The translations under genes and the position numbers were made by a program. A stretch of 64,000 nt of DNA from Elusimicrobiota bacterium (GTDB lineage: Bacteria; CG03; SLGR01), in assembly GCA_003553445.1 (NCBI GenBank), contig PWEK01000094.1:1-64000 (forward strand). The letters are read 5' to 3'. How positions within the stretch are numbered: the first letter of the stretch is position 1; the number at the start of each line of letters is the position of its first letter. The notes under the pieces were generated by a model. The model ran no database searches. It saw only the letters and a list, made by a program, of their open reading frames with translations, and was not told the origin of the DNA. Positions 49,359 to 59,333 of the stretch are shown here, piece after piece.

Positions 49359-49405
49359 AAAAACCCCTTACCCTGATAATCCGGATATATAATCAGGGGA
49401 AGGGG
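49359..49405 (-). terminator. Intrinsic terminator/attenuator-like hairpin between khpA and trmD
   Basis: Minus strand CCCCTTCCCCTGAT...ATCAGGGTAAGGGG followed by TTTTT, ending 9 nt before the trmD ATG. Confidence 0.65.
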
Positions 49406-49430
49406 TGATAGAAGTTTAAACTTCTACCCG

Positions 49431-49670
49431 TTAACTACCTGGTTCTACAATCTCTACAGTTACTCTTTTACCCTGTCTTATTGCAGCGGCATTTACAAGA
49501 GTTCTGATTGCTTTAATGGTTCTTCCTTTTTTACCGATTACTTTTCCCACATCTTCCTGATTTGTGGATATTTCAACTATGGTAGTCTGCTCACCCTCCA
49601 CTTCTCGCGCATCTACTTCTTCCGGATGATCTACTACATTCTTAACTATTTGAATTACCAGATCTTTCAT
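49431..49670 (-). CDS. khpA: KH-domain RNA-binding protein (KhpA/YlqC)
   Basis: MKDLVIQIVKNVVDHPEEV...VGKVIGKKGRTIKAIRTLVNAA. Confidence 0.92.
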   Translation of the reverse strand: MKDLVIQIVKNVVDHPEEVDAREVEGEQTTIVEISTNQEDVGKVIGKKGRTIKAIRTLVNAAAIRQGKRVTVEIVEPGS

Positions 49671-49921
49671 TTCTCCTCCTTGCCAGAGTTCCTTCTTTGT
49701 TTTGCCACCAGCGTTCTTACGGTATCTGACATTTGAGCTCCATTTTGAACCCAAGCATCAATTTTTTTCAGGTCTATTACCGTTTCAGATACGGTGGGAT
49801 GATAATGGCCTATGTTATCAATGACCTTCCCGTCTCTTTTTTTCCGGGAGTCTACCGCCACAACCCTGTAATGCGGATCTTTATGTCTCCCTGTTCTTTT
49901 TAGTCTTATTTTTAAACTCAT
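49667..49921 (-). CDS. rpsP: 30S ribosomal protein S16
   Basis: IRLKRTGRHKDPHYRVVAVDSRKKRDGKVIDNIGHYHP. Confidence 0.96.
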   Translation of the reverse strand: MSLKIRLKRTGRHKDPHYRVVAVDSRKKRDGKVIDNIGHYHPTVSETVIDLKKIDAWVQNGAQMSDTVRTLVAKQRRNSGKEEK

Positions 49922-50144
49922 ATTGATTTAATTATATTACAAAATTACGTCTTGTCAACCCTTTTAAATAACGTAATCGTAATCATACTCTCCTTTCCTT
50001 ATTCAACTGCCATTATATAAGTTATTATGAAAAATGCAATTTAGCTGTTTTCAATTTAAGCCGCATCCGGTATCTTGACACAATTTGTTTTTTATATATC
50101 TTATAAAATAATACGGTGCTTAAGTAAACACAGGAGAATTTAAA

Positions 50145-50510
50145 ATGAAAAACGATAGCGGAAGAAAAACAACACTGGGAATAGAAAAAAACCTTGAAGC
50201 CCTATTATGCTATTTGTTATTCTGGGTTAGCGGAATCGTTATTTTTATAATCGAAAAAGAAAACAGGTATGTCAGGTTTCACGCAGCACAGTCCATGGCC
50301 GCCTTTGTTATCCTTTTTACATTGTTATTAATATTTCCGGTAGTGCCTATAATAGGATTATTATTGTATTATTTACTGCGCGTTCTAATATTTGTTCTAT
50401 GGCTTTTTCTAATGTATAAGGCTTTTAACGGGGAGGAATATCAACTGCCTTATATTGGGGAATTTGTAAAAAGCAGATTTTTAGATAACAACAATAAAAG
50501 CTCTTCTTAG
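50145..50510 (+). CDS. DUF4870/Tic20-like small membrane protein
   Basis: LCYLLFWVSGIVIFIIEKENRYVRFHAAQSMAAF; MYKAFNGEEYQLPYIGEF. Confidence 0.75.
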   Translation: MKNDSGRKTTLGIEKNLEALLCYLLFWVSGIVIFIIEKENRYVRFHAAQSMAAFVILFTLLLIFPVVPIIGLLLYYLLRVLIFVLWLFLMYKAFNGEEYQLPYIGEFVKSRFLDNNNKSSS

Positions 50511-51089
50511 CTACGTCATCAAAGCATAAAGAGTGCACTGAAGTGAAAACTTATGTCTTTCAAACCACCTGCACGCATCAATCTCAAACTCTTTACGGGT
50601 GTATAGCGCCGTATCTATAAAATTGCTTTTTTTCTCTTTTCCAAAAACCCAGTAAATCTCTACCGGGGAGCTGAAAAATTTATTTTCCATGATATGCAGC
50701 CTGCTGTTAATATCCCAGCATCCTTCTTCTCCCGCCACCGGAGAACCGAAATAACCGCTTTCTATTATTTTATATCCCTTTTTAAACCTCCAGCCTCTTC
50801 GTTTCTCTACCAACCCCATTTTGTTTTCCTTAGACACTTTTACGGAAACTACAGGATGGGGAAAAGTTGATATATTTGACTCAAAAAAATTAAAATGTTC
50901 AGAAAAGTGAATAACATCAAAACCGTCCGGGATTATTCTCATCAAAACGGATGAGTACCGTTTTTCTTCCGAACTGCACTCTCTGCATGCCGGCAGCCTT
51001 CTGCGTGTGAAAAAATTATCCACGGCCTCAAAAGTATTGCCGCAAATACTACACTTCAGATTTTTCTTACCGGAAATCCTCATAAACAC
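50511..51089 (-). CDS. Zinc-ribbon protein of unknown function
   Basis: LKCSICGNTFEAVDNFFTRRRLPACREC. Confidence 0.5.
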   Translation of the reverse strand: MFMRISGKKNLKCSICGNTFEAVDNFFTRRRLPACRECSSEEKRYSSVLMRIIPDGFDVIHFSEHFNFFESNISTFPHPVVSVKVSKENKMGLVEKRRGWRFKKGYKIIESGYFGSPVAGEEGCWDINSRLHIMENKFFSSPVEIYWVFGKEKKSNFIDTALYTRKEFEIDACRWFERHKFSLQCTLYALMT

Positions 51090-51277
51090 CTCCTTTTCCG
51101 GCAGGGAAAGAACTTAAATTTATTTCCCCGTCATAAGCATTTTCTAAAACGTGTTTAAACCATGTAAACAGATCCATTTCAATTTAAATTTAAACACAAA
51201 GAGGCACTTTTTTCAAACAAATATTTTTTTCATATACGAAAGAGTCCGGGTTTCTTTCAGGTAAGTTTAAAGCCTTG

Positions 51278-51646
51278 TTAAATCAGTTCACCAAGCTCCC
51301 GCTTGATCATATCGGCATCTCCAATATTTAACTCAAGAAGACGCCTTAAATGAGCGAAGCTCTCTGAATCTATATGATCCCATGTTAAGCCCATCCTGCC
51401 TTCTTCGCAGTGGGATGTGTGAGCATTCATCCTTATTCTTTCTATTTCTCCAAGCTTGATTTCAACATGCACCTTCACACCTTTTTTATAATTATAATCG
51501 GCGGGTTTTTTTACAAGTATACCTTTCATTGAAACATCAAGCATTTCCGTTTTCCAGCATTTTCCTTCAGATGCGAATTTTACCGGCTTATTTAAAAAGA
51601 CACGCTCAAAGTTTCGTTTTTCATCGGAATTTGTATTTTTAAGCAT
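51278..51646 (-). CDS. PilZ-domain protein
   Basis: EKRNFERVFLNKPVKF...TEMLDVSMKGILVKKP PilZ motif (RxxxR/DxSxxG). Confidence 0.75.
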   Translation of the reverse strand: MLKNTNSDEKRNFERVFLNKPVKFASEGKCWKTEMLDVSMKGILVKKPADYNYKKGVKVHVEIKLGEIERIRMNAHTSHCEEGRMGLTWDHIDSESFAHLRRLLELNIGDADMIKRELGELI

Positions 51647-51752
51647 TCAAAATAACCTTTCTTTATTTATAAACATTATTCCTTCATTAAAACTGTATGA
51701 TTATACTCTTAGTTTCCTTTAAACACAAATTATTTTACTTCAACCAAAAAAA

Positions 51753-52457
51753 TCAGCTAACCTTTTTCTTTTCACCTGCGGAAAATATTATGCCAATTTC
51801 ATAAAGAACAATAACCGGCAGGGCAAGAGCAATCTGAGTAAAAACATCAGGTGGAGTTAAAACAGCCGCTGAAATGAAAATAACAACAACAGCAGTTCTT
51901 CTTGATTCTTTCAGCTTTTTTTTTTCAACCAGCCCCATCGTTGTAGCCATTCTCATTATAAGGGGGAGCTGAAACACTATTCCGAATACAATAATCATCA
52001 AAAAAACAAAAGAAACATAACTCCCGACAGTTATCATGGGAGAAATGGCTGCTCCGCCAAAGCCGAGCAAAAACCTCAGCGCTGAAGGAAGAACCCCGAA
52101 AAACCCGAAAAACACCCCCAGCATAAATAGAATGGAGGCAACCGGAAAATACGTTAAGATGAATTTTCTCTCCTTCTTTTTTAAAGCAACCCCCACAAAT
52201 TTCCAAGCCTGGAATATTATAAAAGGAGAAGATATAACTATTCCGGCCAGCAATGAAACCTTTAAAGAAGTAAAGAAAGCCTCTGCAGGGGATATAAACA
52301 CAAGCTCCCTTTCCATCGGGTATTTTACTAATTCAAGAAGTATGCCGTGAAATAGAAAAGCTGCCGCTGAAACCGCGACAGCAAACCCTGCACTTATGAG
52401 TATTCTTCTTCTTAGTTCTTCAAGGTGTTCAAGAAATGGGCGGCGCGTTTTATCCAC
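51753..52457 (-). CDS. tatC: Sec-independent translocase TatC
   Basis: [16 protein letters not shown]; six [16 protein letters not shown]-like; [23 protein letters not shown]. Confidence 0.95.
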   Translation of the reverse strand: MDKTRRPFLEHLEELRRRILISAGFAVAVSAAAFLFHGILLELVKYPMERELVFISPAEAFFTSLKVSLLAGIVISSPFIIFQAWKFVGVALKKKERKFILTYFPVASILFMLGVFFGFFGVLPSALRFLLGFGGAAISPMITVGSYVSFVFLMIIVFGIVFQLPLIMRMATTMGLVEKKKLKESRRTAVVVIFISAAVLTPPDVFTQIALALPVIVLYEIGIIFSAGEKKKVS

Positions 52458-52659
52458 TCTCCTTCTTTTCCGTATCCTTTTTTTCCTTTGTTTTATTCTC
52501 TTCTGGTTTATCTTCTTCCGTCTTCTCTTCAGTCGGATTTTTAAACTCTCTTATCGCTTTCCCAAACGCCCTGGCTATCTCAGGAAGCTTTTTAGCTCCG
52601 AAAAGAAGAAAAATAATTAGAAAAACAACTAAAAGCTCAGGCATTCCCAAACCGAACAT
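52450..52659 (-). CDS. tatA: TatA/TatE twin-arginine translocase subunit
   Basis: [40 protein letters not shown]. Confidence 0.93.
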   Translation of the reverse strand: MFGLGMPELLVVFLIIFLLFGAKKLPEIARAFGKAIREFKNPTEEKTEEDKPEENKTKEKKDTEKKESG

Positions 52660-52661
52660 AT

Positions 52662-52889
52662 TTACACAGCCTCTACTGTTTTCACCCCGGGGAGATTCTT
52701 CTTAAGCATTCTCTCTACTCCGGCCTTAAGTGTCATCTGAGACATCGGGCATCCTGCGCACGCTCCTGTAAGGCGGACCTTTACCACTCCGTCTTCAGAA
52801 ACATCTACAAATTCAATATCTCCCCCGTCCGCCTGAAGAGAAGGCCTTATATTTTCCAGTTCTTTAACAATTTTTTCCTTATCTAACAT
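52662..52889 (-). CDS. NifU-like C-terminal domain Fe-S scaffold
   Basis: [17 protein letters not shown]...[26 protein letters not shown]. Confidence 0.92.
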   Translation of the reverse strand: MLDKEKIVKELENIRPSLQADGGDIEFVDVSEDGVVKVRLTGACAGCPMSQMTLKAGVERMLKKNLPGVKTVEAV

Positions 52890-52936
52890 GTCTGCTCCTC
52901 TTAATATTTTCTTAATCTAACTTCATGCGCCAAATG

Positions 52937-53167
52937 TCAGGCATTCAGTTTTTTCTCTATTTTTTCCTTGTCAAACCCTATTATCATTTCTCCGTTTATT
53001 TCAACAACCGGAACGCCCATCTGACCGCTTTTGTTAACCATTCTGTCCGCAGCTTCCTGGTTCATAGATACGTCTATTTCATCAAACTTTATACCTTTTT
53101 CTTTCAAATAGTTTTTTGTCATTGTGCAGTAAGGACATGTCGGAGTTGAATATACTTTTACATCCAC
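52937..53167 (-). CDS. Glutaredoxin-like (NrdH/Grx) protein
   Basis: VYSTPTCPYCTMTKNYLKEKGI...MGVPVVEINGEMIIGFDKEKI. Confidence 0.9.
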   Translation of the reverse strand: MDVKVYSTPTCPYCTMTKNYLKEKGIKFDEIDVSMNQEAADRMVNKSGQMGVPVVEINGEMIIGFDKEKIEKKLNA

Positions 53168-53263
53168 TTTTTCCTCCTTTTTAATTTACTTGACCTAGTT
53201 CAAATATATCATTTATATTTATACATTGCAAGATTTAAAGATTTAAATATCTGCATATTTCAT

Positions 53264-53292
53264 TTGACAAACGGAAATCATTTAACTATCAT
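53264..53292 (+). promoter_or_regulatory. Sigma70-like promoter for putative small RNA
   Basis: TTGACA (53264-53269), 17-nt spacer, TATCAT (53287-53292). Confidence 0.45.
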
Positions 53293-53298
53293 TAATAT

Positions 53299-53358
53299 AG
53301 AATCATGATGAGAGGCAAACCGAAGGGTTCCGTCCCTAGGCAATGCCTCTCCTTTTTT
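53299..53358 (+). ncRNA. Putative short structured RNA ending in an intrinsic terminator
   Basis: GAGAGGCA/TGCCTCTC stem (53310-53317/53344-53351) enclosing nested CC/GG and GGG/CCC pairs, then CTTTTTT; promoter directly upstream; no convincing ORF. Confidence 0.4.
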
Positions 53359-53572
53359 ATCTCTCTTTTTTATACTCCAATTTATTTTTTAAGTCATTCA
53401 TAAAAGCAATATGACTCATAAATTTACGAAATAAAGAAGAATAGTTGTGTTTATCAGGAACCATAAGTTTTAAAAGTTTCTCTTTCCTTATCAGGTATTT
53501 AATGAGGCAATGAAAATCACCATCACCGGTTGTTATAATTGTCTTATCGTAGTTTTCATATTCAATTTTTAT
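53357..53572 (-). pseudogene. C-terminal fragment of a NYN/LabA-like (PIN-fold) protein
   Basis: IKIEYENYDKTIITTGDGDFHCLIKYLIRKEKLLKLMVPDKHNYSSLFRKFMSHIAFMNDLKNKLEYKKER*; in-frame stop upstream, no proper start. Confidence 0.65.
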
Positions 53573-53687
53573 TTATAATTAAAGTAATTGGTCATCATAT
53601 ACATATAATCTAGAAAACCGACAGAATTTTGTCAATCATCTCCTTAAGTTTTTCTTGCTTCAAATTCACATAAATGTCTTATAAGAA

Positions 53688-55418
53688 TCAGCGGAAAATA
53701 TCTCTTAAGCCGTCCTCTATTCTTTCCTGGACGTCTGATGTTTCTTCGGCTAGTGCTTTCTCTATTTCTTTTCTTTTATTATCTATCTCCCTTTCAGCTT
53801 CCCTTTTTCTCTGAAGCGCCAGGTCTCTTTCTTTTTCAACCTTAGCCAGTGTTTCTGACCTTAATTCATAAACTTCAGCCGTAATCTCTTCAGCGCGTGA
53901 TACAATTTTCTGATCAATAATTTTTCTTACCTGCTCTGTGGCTTCCTGAACCTGCGCCCCCATTTCTTCCTTAAGACGCTCTGAAATGATTCTGTCCAGG
54001 TTTGATGAAATTTTAAAATCGGGAGAGTTTCTTTTACCGCTAACCTGCGCTTTTATCTCAATATCCGGATCCCCTAAACCTATATAATCAGTCCATTCGG
54101 AAGGTAGAAGCCCGCGGCCTTTCCAGCTCAATTCCGAGTTTAATTCCTCCGACAAAAACTCCGCCTCCATATGTAAGTCTCCAGAGGCTTCTCCTATATT
54201 AAAACCCCTGTAGCTAACATCTATGGTATCCCTCGGCATCTCCTCTCTTCTGTCGAAAACCGCAGAGAGTTCAAAGTTGCCTCCTAAAACCTCGACCGAT
54301 GCCGGCTCTTCATGCATATGAGGGGACCAGGAAAGATTCTCAATCTGCACATATTCACCTCCGGCGCCTGCAAGATAAGCTTTTGCTATAAGAAACGGGG
54401 GGTGCATCTTTTCACGAAAAAAAACTATGTCTTCGCCTTTAAACCTGGGAGGACGGGCAGCTCTCTTTTTTTCTTTACGGGGCGGGATATATTTTCTTAC
54501 TGTATCCACATAACCTACAAACCTCGTAAACCTGCCCATAACCACAGGCCCGAATATCGTTTCGGCAATATCGGAGGTATCCAGAGAAGGAAGCTGGAGC
54601 TTATCCATTATCAAACGGTAATCCGTTCTGCGGGCTTCATCTATTTCCTTGCGTATTTCCAGAACACTGGAAACATCGGAATTGAACTCGGAAATCGAAA
54701 CCCTTGTGTTTTCTGCAAATTCTTCGGCCTCTTGAATTGCTTGTCGAAGTTCTTCAATTTTTTGCCTTGCTACTGCTATATCTTCCCTGGTATTGATGTT
54801 CAGCCTTCTTATGTCCTCAACCCCAGACTGTACTCTTTGGGAGACAGGGCCGGCATCTTTTGCCTTTAGTTTTTCAGCTTTTTCTTTGAGCCCCTCCAAT
54901 TCACCTCTGGCCTCAATATACCTTTCATAGGATTTCAGGTCTTCAGCTCTTATTTCCGGAATATCTATTCTGTCAACCGCCCTGTCTTTAATCTGAGAAA
55001 GCCACCGAATAAGATGCTGCCGGTATATCTTCATTCTGTCCTCATCCTCTTCTCTTTTCTTTCTCGGAATAAAGCCCGAAGAGGTTCTTTCAGTTCCGAA
55101 TGCTAAACCGGTGCCCGACATCTCATTTATGTTAATTTTTCTCTCAAGAAGCGCTGCAGTAATAAGAGAAAACCTTATGGATTCTGTCTCAAAAAGATTC
55201 TTGTACTCCTCATTTCTGCTTGCCACCGTAAACCCTCTTACTTCTATTCCGAAAGGAGACAGACTTAAATTCACTTCATCGGCTTCTACCTTTGCTCCCC
55301 AAATTGCAGTACCTGCTTTTTCTATGGAGCTATGAATTATTCTGGGAGCGAAAAGAACAGTTCCGCCGATAAAAAAAACAAGAAGAACACCCAGTGTTAT
55401 GAAACCCTTCCACCTCAC
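53688..55418 (-). CDS. TIGR03545-like (AsmA-type) membrane-anchored protein
   Basis: N-terminal TM; VNLSLSPFGIEVRGFTVASRNEEYKNLFETESIRF; long coiled coil; next to TIGR03546-like gene. Confidence 0.75.
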   Translation of the reverse strand: MRWKGFITLGVLLVFFIGGTVLFAPRIIHSSIEKAGTAIWGAKVEADEVNLSLSPFGIEVRGFTVASRNEEYKNLFETESIRFSLITAALLERKININEMSGTGLAFGTERTSSGFIPRKKREEDEDRMKIYRQHLIRWLSQIKDRAVDRIDIPEIRAEDLKSYERYIEARGELEGLKEKAEKLKAKDAGPVSQRVQSGVEDIRRLNINTREDIAVARQKIEELRQAIQEAEEFAENTRVSISEFNSDVSSVLEIRKEIDEARRTDYRLIMDKLQLPSLDTSDIAETIFGPVVMGRFTRFVGYVDTVRKYIPPRKEKKRAARPPRFKGEDIVFFREKMHPPFLIAKAYLAGAGGEYVQIENLSWSPHMHEEPASVEVLGGNFELSAVFDRREEMPRDTIDVSYRGFNIGEASGDLHMEAEFLSEELNSELSWKGRGLLPSEWTDYIGLGDPDIEIKAQVSGKRNSPDFKISSNLDRIISERLKEEMGAQVQEATEQVRKIIDQKIVSRAEEITAEVYELRSETLAKVEKERDLALQRKREAEREIDNKRKEIEKALAEETSDVQERIEDGLRDIFR

Positions 55419-55924
55419 AGCTTGACCCTCCGGTAAACCTTGTAGATTCTGGATGCCTTGATTATCTTTACTATTTTTGTCTTCTCAACCTTTTCCTTAA
55501 GATTTTCCCTGTAGTAAAGAACAAACTTTTTTGCGTAAATATAAAGAGGAAAAACAAAAACCAGTGAAAGAACAAGAGAACCAAGCACAACCGTATTATG
55601 AAACCGGGCAAGAGCGAGTATAGGTGTGTTATATAAAAACCCCCATATGCCTTCAAGCGGATCCCATAAAAGAAGAGACCGCCCTATATAATGGGATATG
55701 CCGTCCACAGCATATCCGATTATTCCAAAAATCATAGCAGAAAACACTGCTGCGGAGATATTGACCTTAAGGATAATAAGCAGCACAAATATGATAAGGT
55801 TATGCAGAGAAAACGTCGGTGTAAGCCCTATAACAAAGCCCAATATAAAACCGCCCGCCACTTCTGACGGAGATGTATCTGCATTTAAAGCTTTAAAAAG
55901 TTTTTTTAAAAGCTTAAGCCACAC
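55415..55924 (-). CDS. TIGR03546/DUF2062-like membrane protein
   Basis: SEVAGGFILGFVIGLTPTFSLHNLIIFVLLIILKVNISAAVFS. Confidence 0.8.
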   Translation of the reverse strand: MWLKLLKKLFKALNADTSPSEVAGGFILGFVIGLTPTFSLHNLIIFVLLIILKVNISAAVFSAMIFGIIGYAVDGISHYIGRSLLLWDPLEGIWGFLYNTPILALARFHNTVVLGSLVLSLVFVFPLYIYAKKFVLYYRENLKEKVEKTKIVKIIKASRIYKVYRRVKL

Positions 55925-56085
55925 TTGTTATACCCTGCCGCAATCGGTGTTTTTCCAAAGAAAGCGCCAGCTGAAGAATTCGCATTTATATATTGAGTCT
56001 TTTTCATTTGTTATATTTCCTAAACATATGGACATTATATTTAGTTAATCCTAAAAACTCAAGGAGATTCGAGCATTCGGGGCGC

Positions 56086-57006
56086 TCATGTATTTTTTCT
56101 TTTTTTTGAAAGATTCTGGAAAGCAATTGAAGCCGCGAAACCGGCAAGAAAAAAAAGAAGAATAACTGCAGCAGGTCCGGCATCAGACGGCAGCACATTA
56201 GGAGCGGTTATTATGGCAAACTCAGCATCCACCGTATCCACAAGAGAATAATCTTTAAAAGGCCAGAGAACAAAAAAGGAACCTATTACCAGCCCTACGA
56301 GAAAATACAGAGTCTTGCTTTTTTGCCTGCTGAAGAGATACCCCAGTACCCTGACAAAGAAAACGAGGCCTGCTATGCATCCCAGGGCAAAAACACTCAG
56401 GTTGAGAATTGCCCCCGGGTCAAAGCTTGATGTAAACCTTTTTACTTCAAAAATAATAGGGGCATAAACACCGAGCACAAGCAGAATAAAAGACCCGCTT
56501 ATTCCCGGAAGTATCATTGCGGAGATAGCGAAAAAACCGCTTAGGAATATTACCGGAAGTGAAAAATCAAGAATTCCGAAGGTGCGAATTGAATAAAGAC
56601 CAATTACAGCCGCGGCCCCCAGAAGACCGAAAATAGCATTATTGAAATTTTTCTCTTCTATAAGTTTATAGGGTACCATAACCGAAGGCAGCAGAATTCC
56701 GGCGAAAAAAGAAAGGGTATAACCGGGATAATTTCTAAGCGTGATATCAATTATCCAGGAAAAACCCGCAATAGACAACCCCGCCCCTGCAACAATTTGT
56801 ATCAGAAAAATAAATTCCGACCTCTTCAACTGTTCTTTTAACTTTCCTTTTATAATTTCCGAGAAAAACTCTCTGTCTATAGAACCAATTGCCCTTATCA
56901 GCCTTTCATATATTCCCAGAACAAGCGCAAAAGTGCCCCCGCTTACGCCGGGAACTATATTTGCGCCTCCAATTAGCATTCCTTTAAAAATATTTATCAA
57001 CCACAT
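56086..57006 (-). CDS. DUF368 membrane protein
   Basis: FKGMLIGGANIVPGVSGGTFALVLGIYERLI; FFAISAMILPGISGSFILLVLGVY. Confidence 0.93.
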   Translation of the reverse strand: MWLINIFKGMLIGGANIVPGVSGGTFALVLGIYERLIRAIGSIDREFFSEIIKGKLKEQLKRSEFIFLIQIVAGAGLSIAGFSWIIDITLRNYPGYTLSFFAGILLPSVMVPYKLIEEKNFNNAIFGLLGAAAVIGLYSIRTFGILDFSLPVIFLSGFFAISAMILPGISGSFILLVLGVYAPIIFEVKRFTSSFDPGAILNLSVFALGCIAGLVFFVRVLGYLFSRQKSKTLYFLVGLVIGSFFVLWPFKDYSLVDTVDAEFAIITAPNVLPSDAGPAAVILLFFLAGFAASIAFQNLSKKRKNT

Positions 57007-57010
57007 TTTT

Positions 57011-57358
57011 CTATCCTTTTCCGTCCGCCCCTGCAAGAGGATAAAAAACTTTCTCAAAGTCAACAATCATATTATCCTTATCTACCGCCACTCCCTCTTT
57101 CTCAAGAAGAATCTTTTTGCGGGCAGCGCCCCCTCCTGCAGAGAAACCGCCTAAAGAACCATCCGATTTTACAATCCTGTGACAGGGAACTTCCGGAGCA
57201 TAGGGATTTTTTGACAGAGCCGCACCTACAGCCCTGTAGGCCCCGGTGCCCAGAAACCTTGCAATTTCACCGTATGTAGAGACCCTTTTTACGGGAACCC
57301 TCATAGCCGCCCTCCATACCTTTTCATTAAACTTACTCACTGTGAAAACCGTAGTCAT
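57011..57358 (-). CDS. ogt: MGMT-family DNA alkyltransferase (C-terminal domain only)
   Basis: VWRAAMRVPVKRVSTYGEIARFLG...AVGAALSKNPYAPEVPCHRIVKSDGSLGGFSAG. Confidence 0.9.
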   Translation of the reverse strand: MTTVFTVSKFNEKVWRAAMRVPVKRVSTYGEIARFLGTGAYRAVGAALSKNPYAPEVPCHRIVKSDGSLGGFSAGGGAARKKILLEKEGVAVDKDNMIVDFEKVFYPLAGADGKG

Positions 57359-59333
57359 CATCAACCAAGCTACCGTCGCTATCATACAGAAATCTGCTGT
57401 ACCCCCCCGCCTTTCTTTCAGGAAAAGCCGCTATGTTAAAAAGAAGCCACAACTCGGTTTCACGGCCCCTTTTGAGAAACCTCAGCTCTGATTCCCAGCA
57501 GTGCATATCCCACCTTACATTCAGGCTTTTCTCCAGCACCTCGGAAACCTCAAATCCGGGTGCTTTATCGGTTTTTTCCAGATTGAATCTTACTCCGGGA
57601 GTTAACTGAAAGCTCCCGATTCCGAAGCTGACATTCTGGAAAATATCAAGAACTCCCGGTCTCAGATAATCATACCGCACCCTTGTCTGAGAGATGTCTG
57701 CAATATCAAGCATATATAATTGTTCCATAAATTTTTCTTCATAATAATTGTACCTGTTTCTTGCAAAAAACCTGCTTCGGTTCCTGCGGTACTCAAAGTC
57801 TAATATGAAATCCCCCAACGGTTCATCCCCCGTTTCGTTAAAGTCATAATCAAATGCGGCAGAAAAACGCATACCCCTGTAAGGCATCAGGGAAAGCCTG
57901 TTCTCAATATGCGAGGTTTTTCTTTCCCACGGATCCTCCACCTGTCGGCGCCATCTGTAATTAGTGTCCAAAAAGAACATGTTGAATAAACCCTGCCTCA
58001 CCCCGGCAGAAAAACTTAAGTAATGACTCAGATAACTTTTTTCCTCATAACGCTCCTGCCACTTTCCATCATAGCCAACAGAAGGATAAAAGTTCATGAA
58101 ATACCTTCCGTCCGATATTATCCGGTATGAGGTATTTACCCTGCTGTCCCACGAGAGGTTTGACTGCCAAAAATCATTATCAGGGTTGTATATGTTTTCA
58201 TATTTTGTCTGGGCCCTCATCGATAAGCCTGCCGGGAGAGAAAAAGAGGGAAACCTCATGCGCAGGCCGGGAAGAATGTACTCTTCTATTTCATATGCCC
58301 CATCTACCCACGTGTCTGTCCTGTCGCCATAAGCCGAAACCCTCAGCCTGTCCCCCGTATAGCGCCCCTCCGCCTGGTAATAAAGAGTATCCCTCACATA
58401 TTCCTGCTCTCTCGGGTCGTACCTCATACCCAGATCCCTCAGGCTGGTGTACGAGGTTCTGTAATTCAAACTCAGGTCATCGCTTAAATCCTGCCACCCG
58501 TCCAGATCAACTTTAAACTCACTCTTATTTTCATCCATATCCCTCAGGTAATAAACCTTTGCCTCGGCCTGACCGCTTTCATATGAATATTCATGCCCAA
58601 GCCTTACCCCCAATCCCTTTTTAAGCATTACGTCAAGACCTCCGTATGTTCTGGAATTATCGGAGAAGGGATAGGACAAAACGGCCTTCGCATAGTATCC
58701 CATTGAATTGCTTCTACCTATATCCACATCCCATTCTAAGTCGATATCCCCAAGGTTTCTAAAATAATAGGGGTAATACAATGTCGGCAACCCCCTGACA
58801 TACAGAAGCATATTCCATGAACTGAAAAAAGAACCAAGCTGCAGATTGATATCGCTGCCGGAAAACCTGTAATGCGGGGGATCATGGTCACATGTAGTAA
58901 TTTCTCCGGAAGGTATGCGGAAGTCTTTCTCTCCCTTTATAAAAACCTTATCGGAGCTCACGTACATCGGGGGAGCGCTTATTCTCGTATTTCTCACTGT
59001 GCCGGTAGAGCTCCTTAAATAAAAAACAATATCATCAGCCGTCAGTTCATACTCACTTCTTTTTAAAAAAACATTACCCCGGGCTTCAATCTTCTCATTT
59101 TTTCTGAAATAAAAAATTCTGTCGGCATTAAACTCTATATCTTTATAGTTCATTATCACGTTGCCGCGGGCTTCAAGAAGCATCTCTTCATTGTCATATT
59201 CAATAATATCAGCAGATATATCCGCAGAAGCAGAAACTGAATCTGACCGGGCCGGAGAATGAACTCCGCCGGAGAAAAGTTTAAGAACAGTTATAAACAG
59301 TATTTTAGTTATATTCCCTGTATGCATATTCAA
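57333..59333 (-). CDS. lptD: LptD/OstA-like LPS assembly outer membrane protein
   Basis: OstA-like N-terminus (ADIIEYDNEEMLLEARGNVIMNYKDIEFNADRI); VRGLPTLYYPYYF; beta-barrel. Confidence 0.85.
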   Translation of the reverse strand: MNMHTGNITKILFITVLKLFSGGVHSPARSDSVSASADISADIIEYDNEEMLLEARGNVIMNYKDIEFNADRIFYFRKNEKIEARGNVFLKRSEYELTADDIVFYLRSSTGTVRNTRISAPPMYVSSDKVFIKGEKDFRIPSGEITTCDHDPPHYRFSGSDINLQLGSFFSSWNMLLYVRGLPTLYYPYYFRNLGDIDLEWDVDIGRSNSMGYYAKAVLSYPFSDNSRTYGGLDVMLKKGLGVRLGHEYSYESGQAEAKVYYLRDMDENKSEFKVDLDGWQDLSDDLSLNYRTSYTSLRDLGMRYDPREQEYVRDTLYYQAEGRYTGDRLRVSAYGDRTDTWVDGAYEIEEYILPGLRMRFPSFSLPAGLSMRAQTKYENIYNPDNDFWQSNLSWDSRVNTSYRIISDGRYFMNFYPSVGYDGKWQERYEEKSYLSHYLSFSAGVRQGLFNMFFLDTNYRWRRQVEDPWERKTSHIENRLSLMPYRGMRFSAAFDYDFNETGDEPLGDFILDFEYRRNRSRFFARNRYNYYEEKFMEQLYMLDIADISQTRVRYDYLRPGVLDIFQNVSFGIGSFQLTPGVRFNLEKTDKAPGFEVSEVLEKSLNVRWDMHCWESELRFLKRGRETELWLLFNIAAFPERKAGGYSRFLYDSDGSLVDDDYGFHSE

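Noticed and set aside
53299-53358. Fluoride or cyclic-di-GMP riboswitch
   Set aside because: Shares short strings (GCAAACC, AATGCCTCTCC) but lacks the full conserved cores, and no downstream gene lies on that strand.
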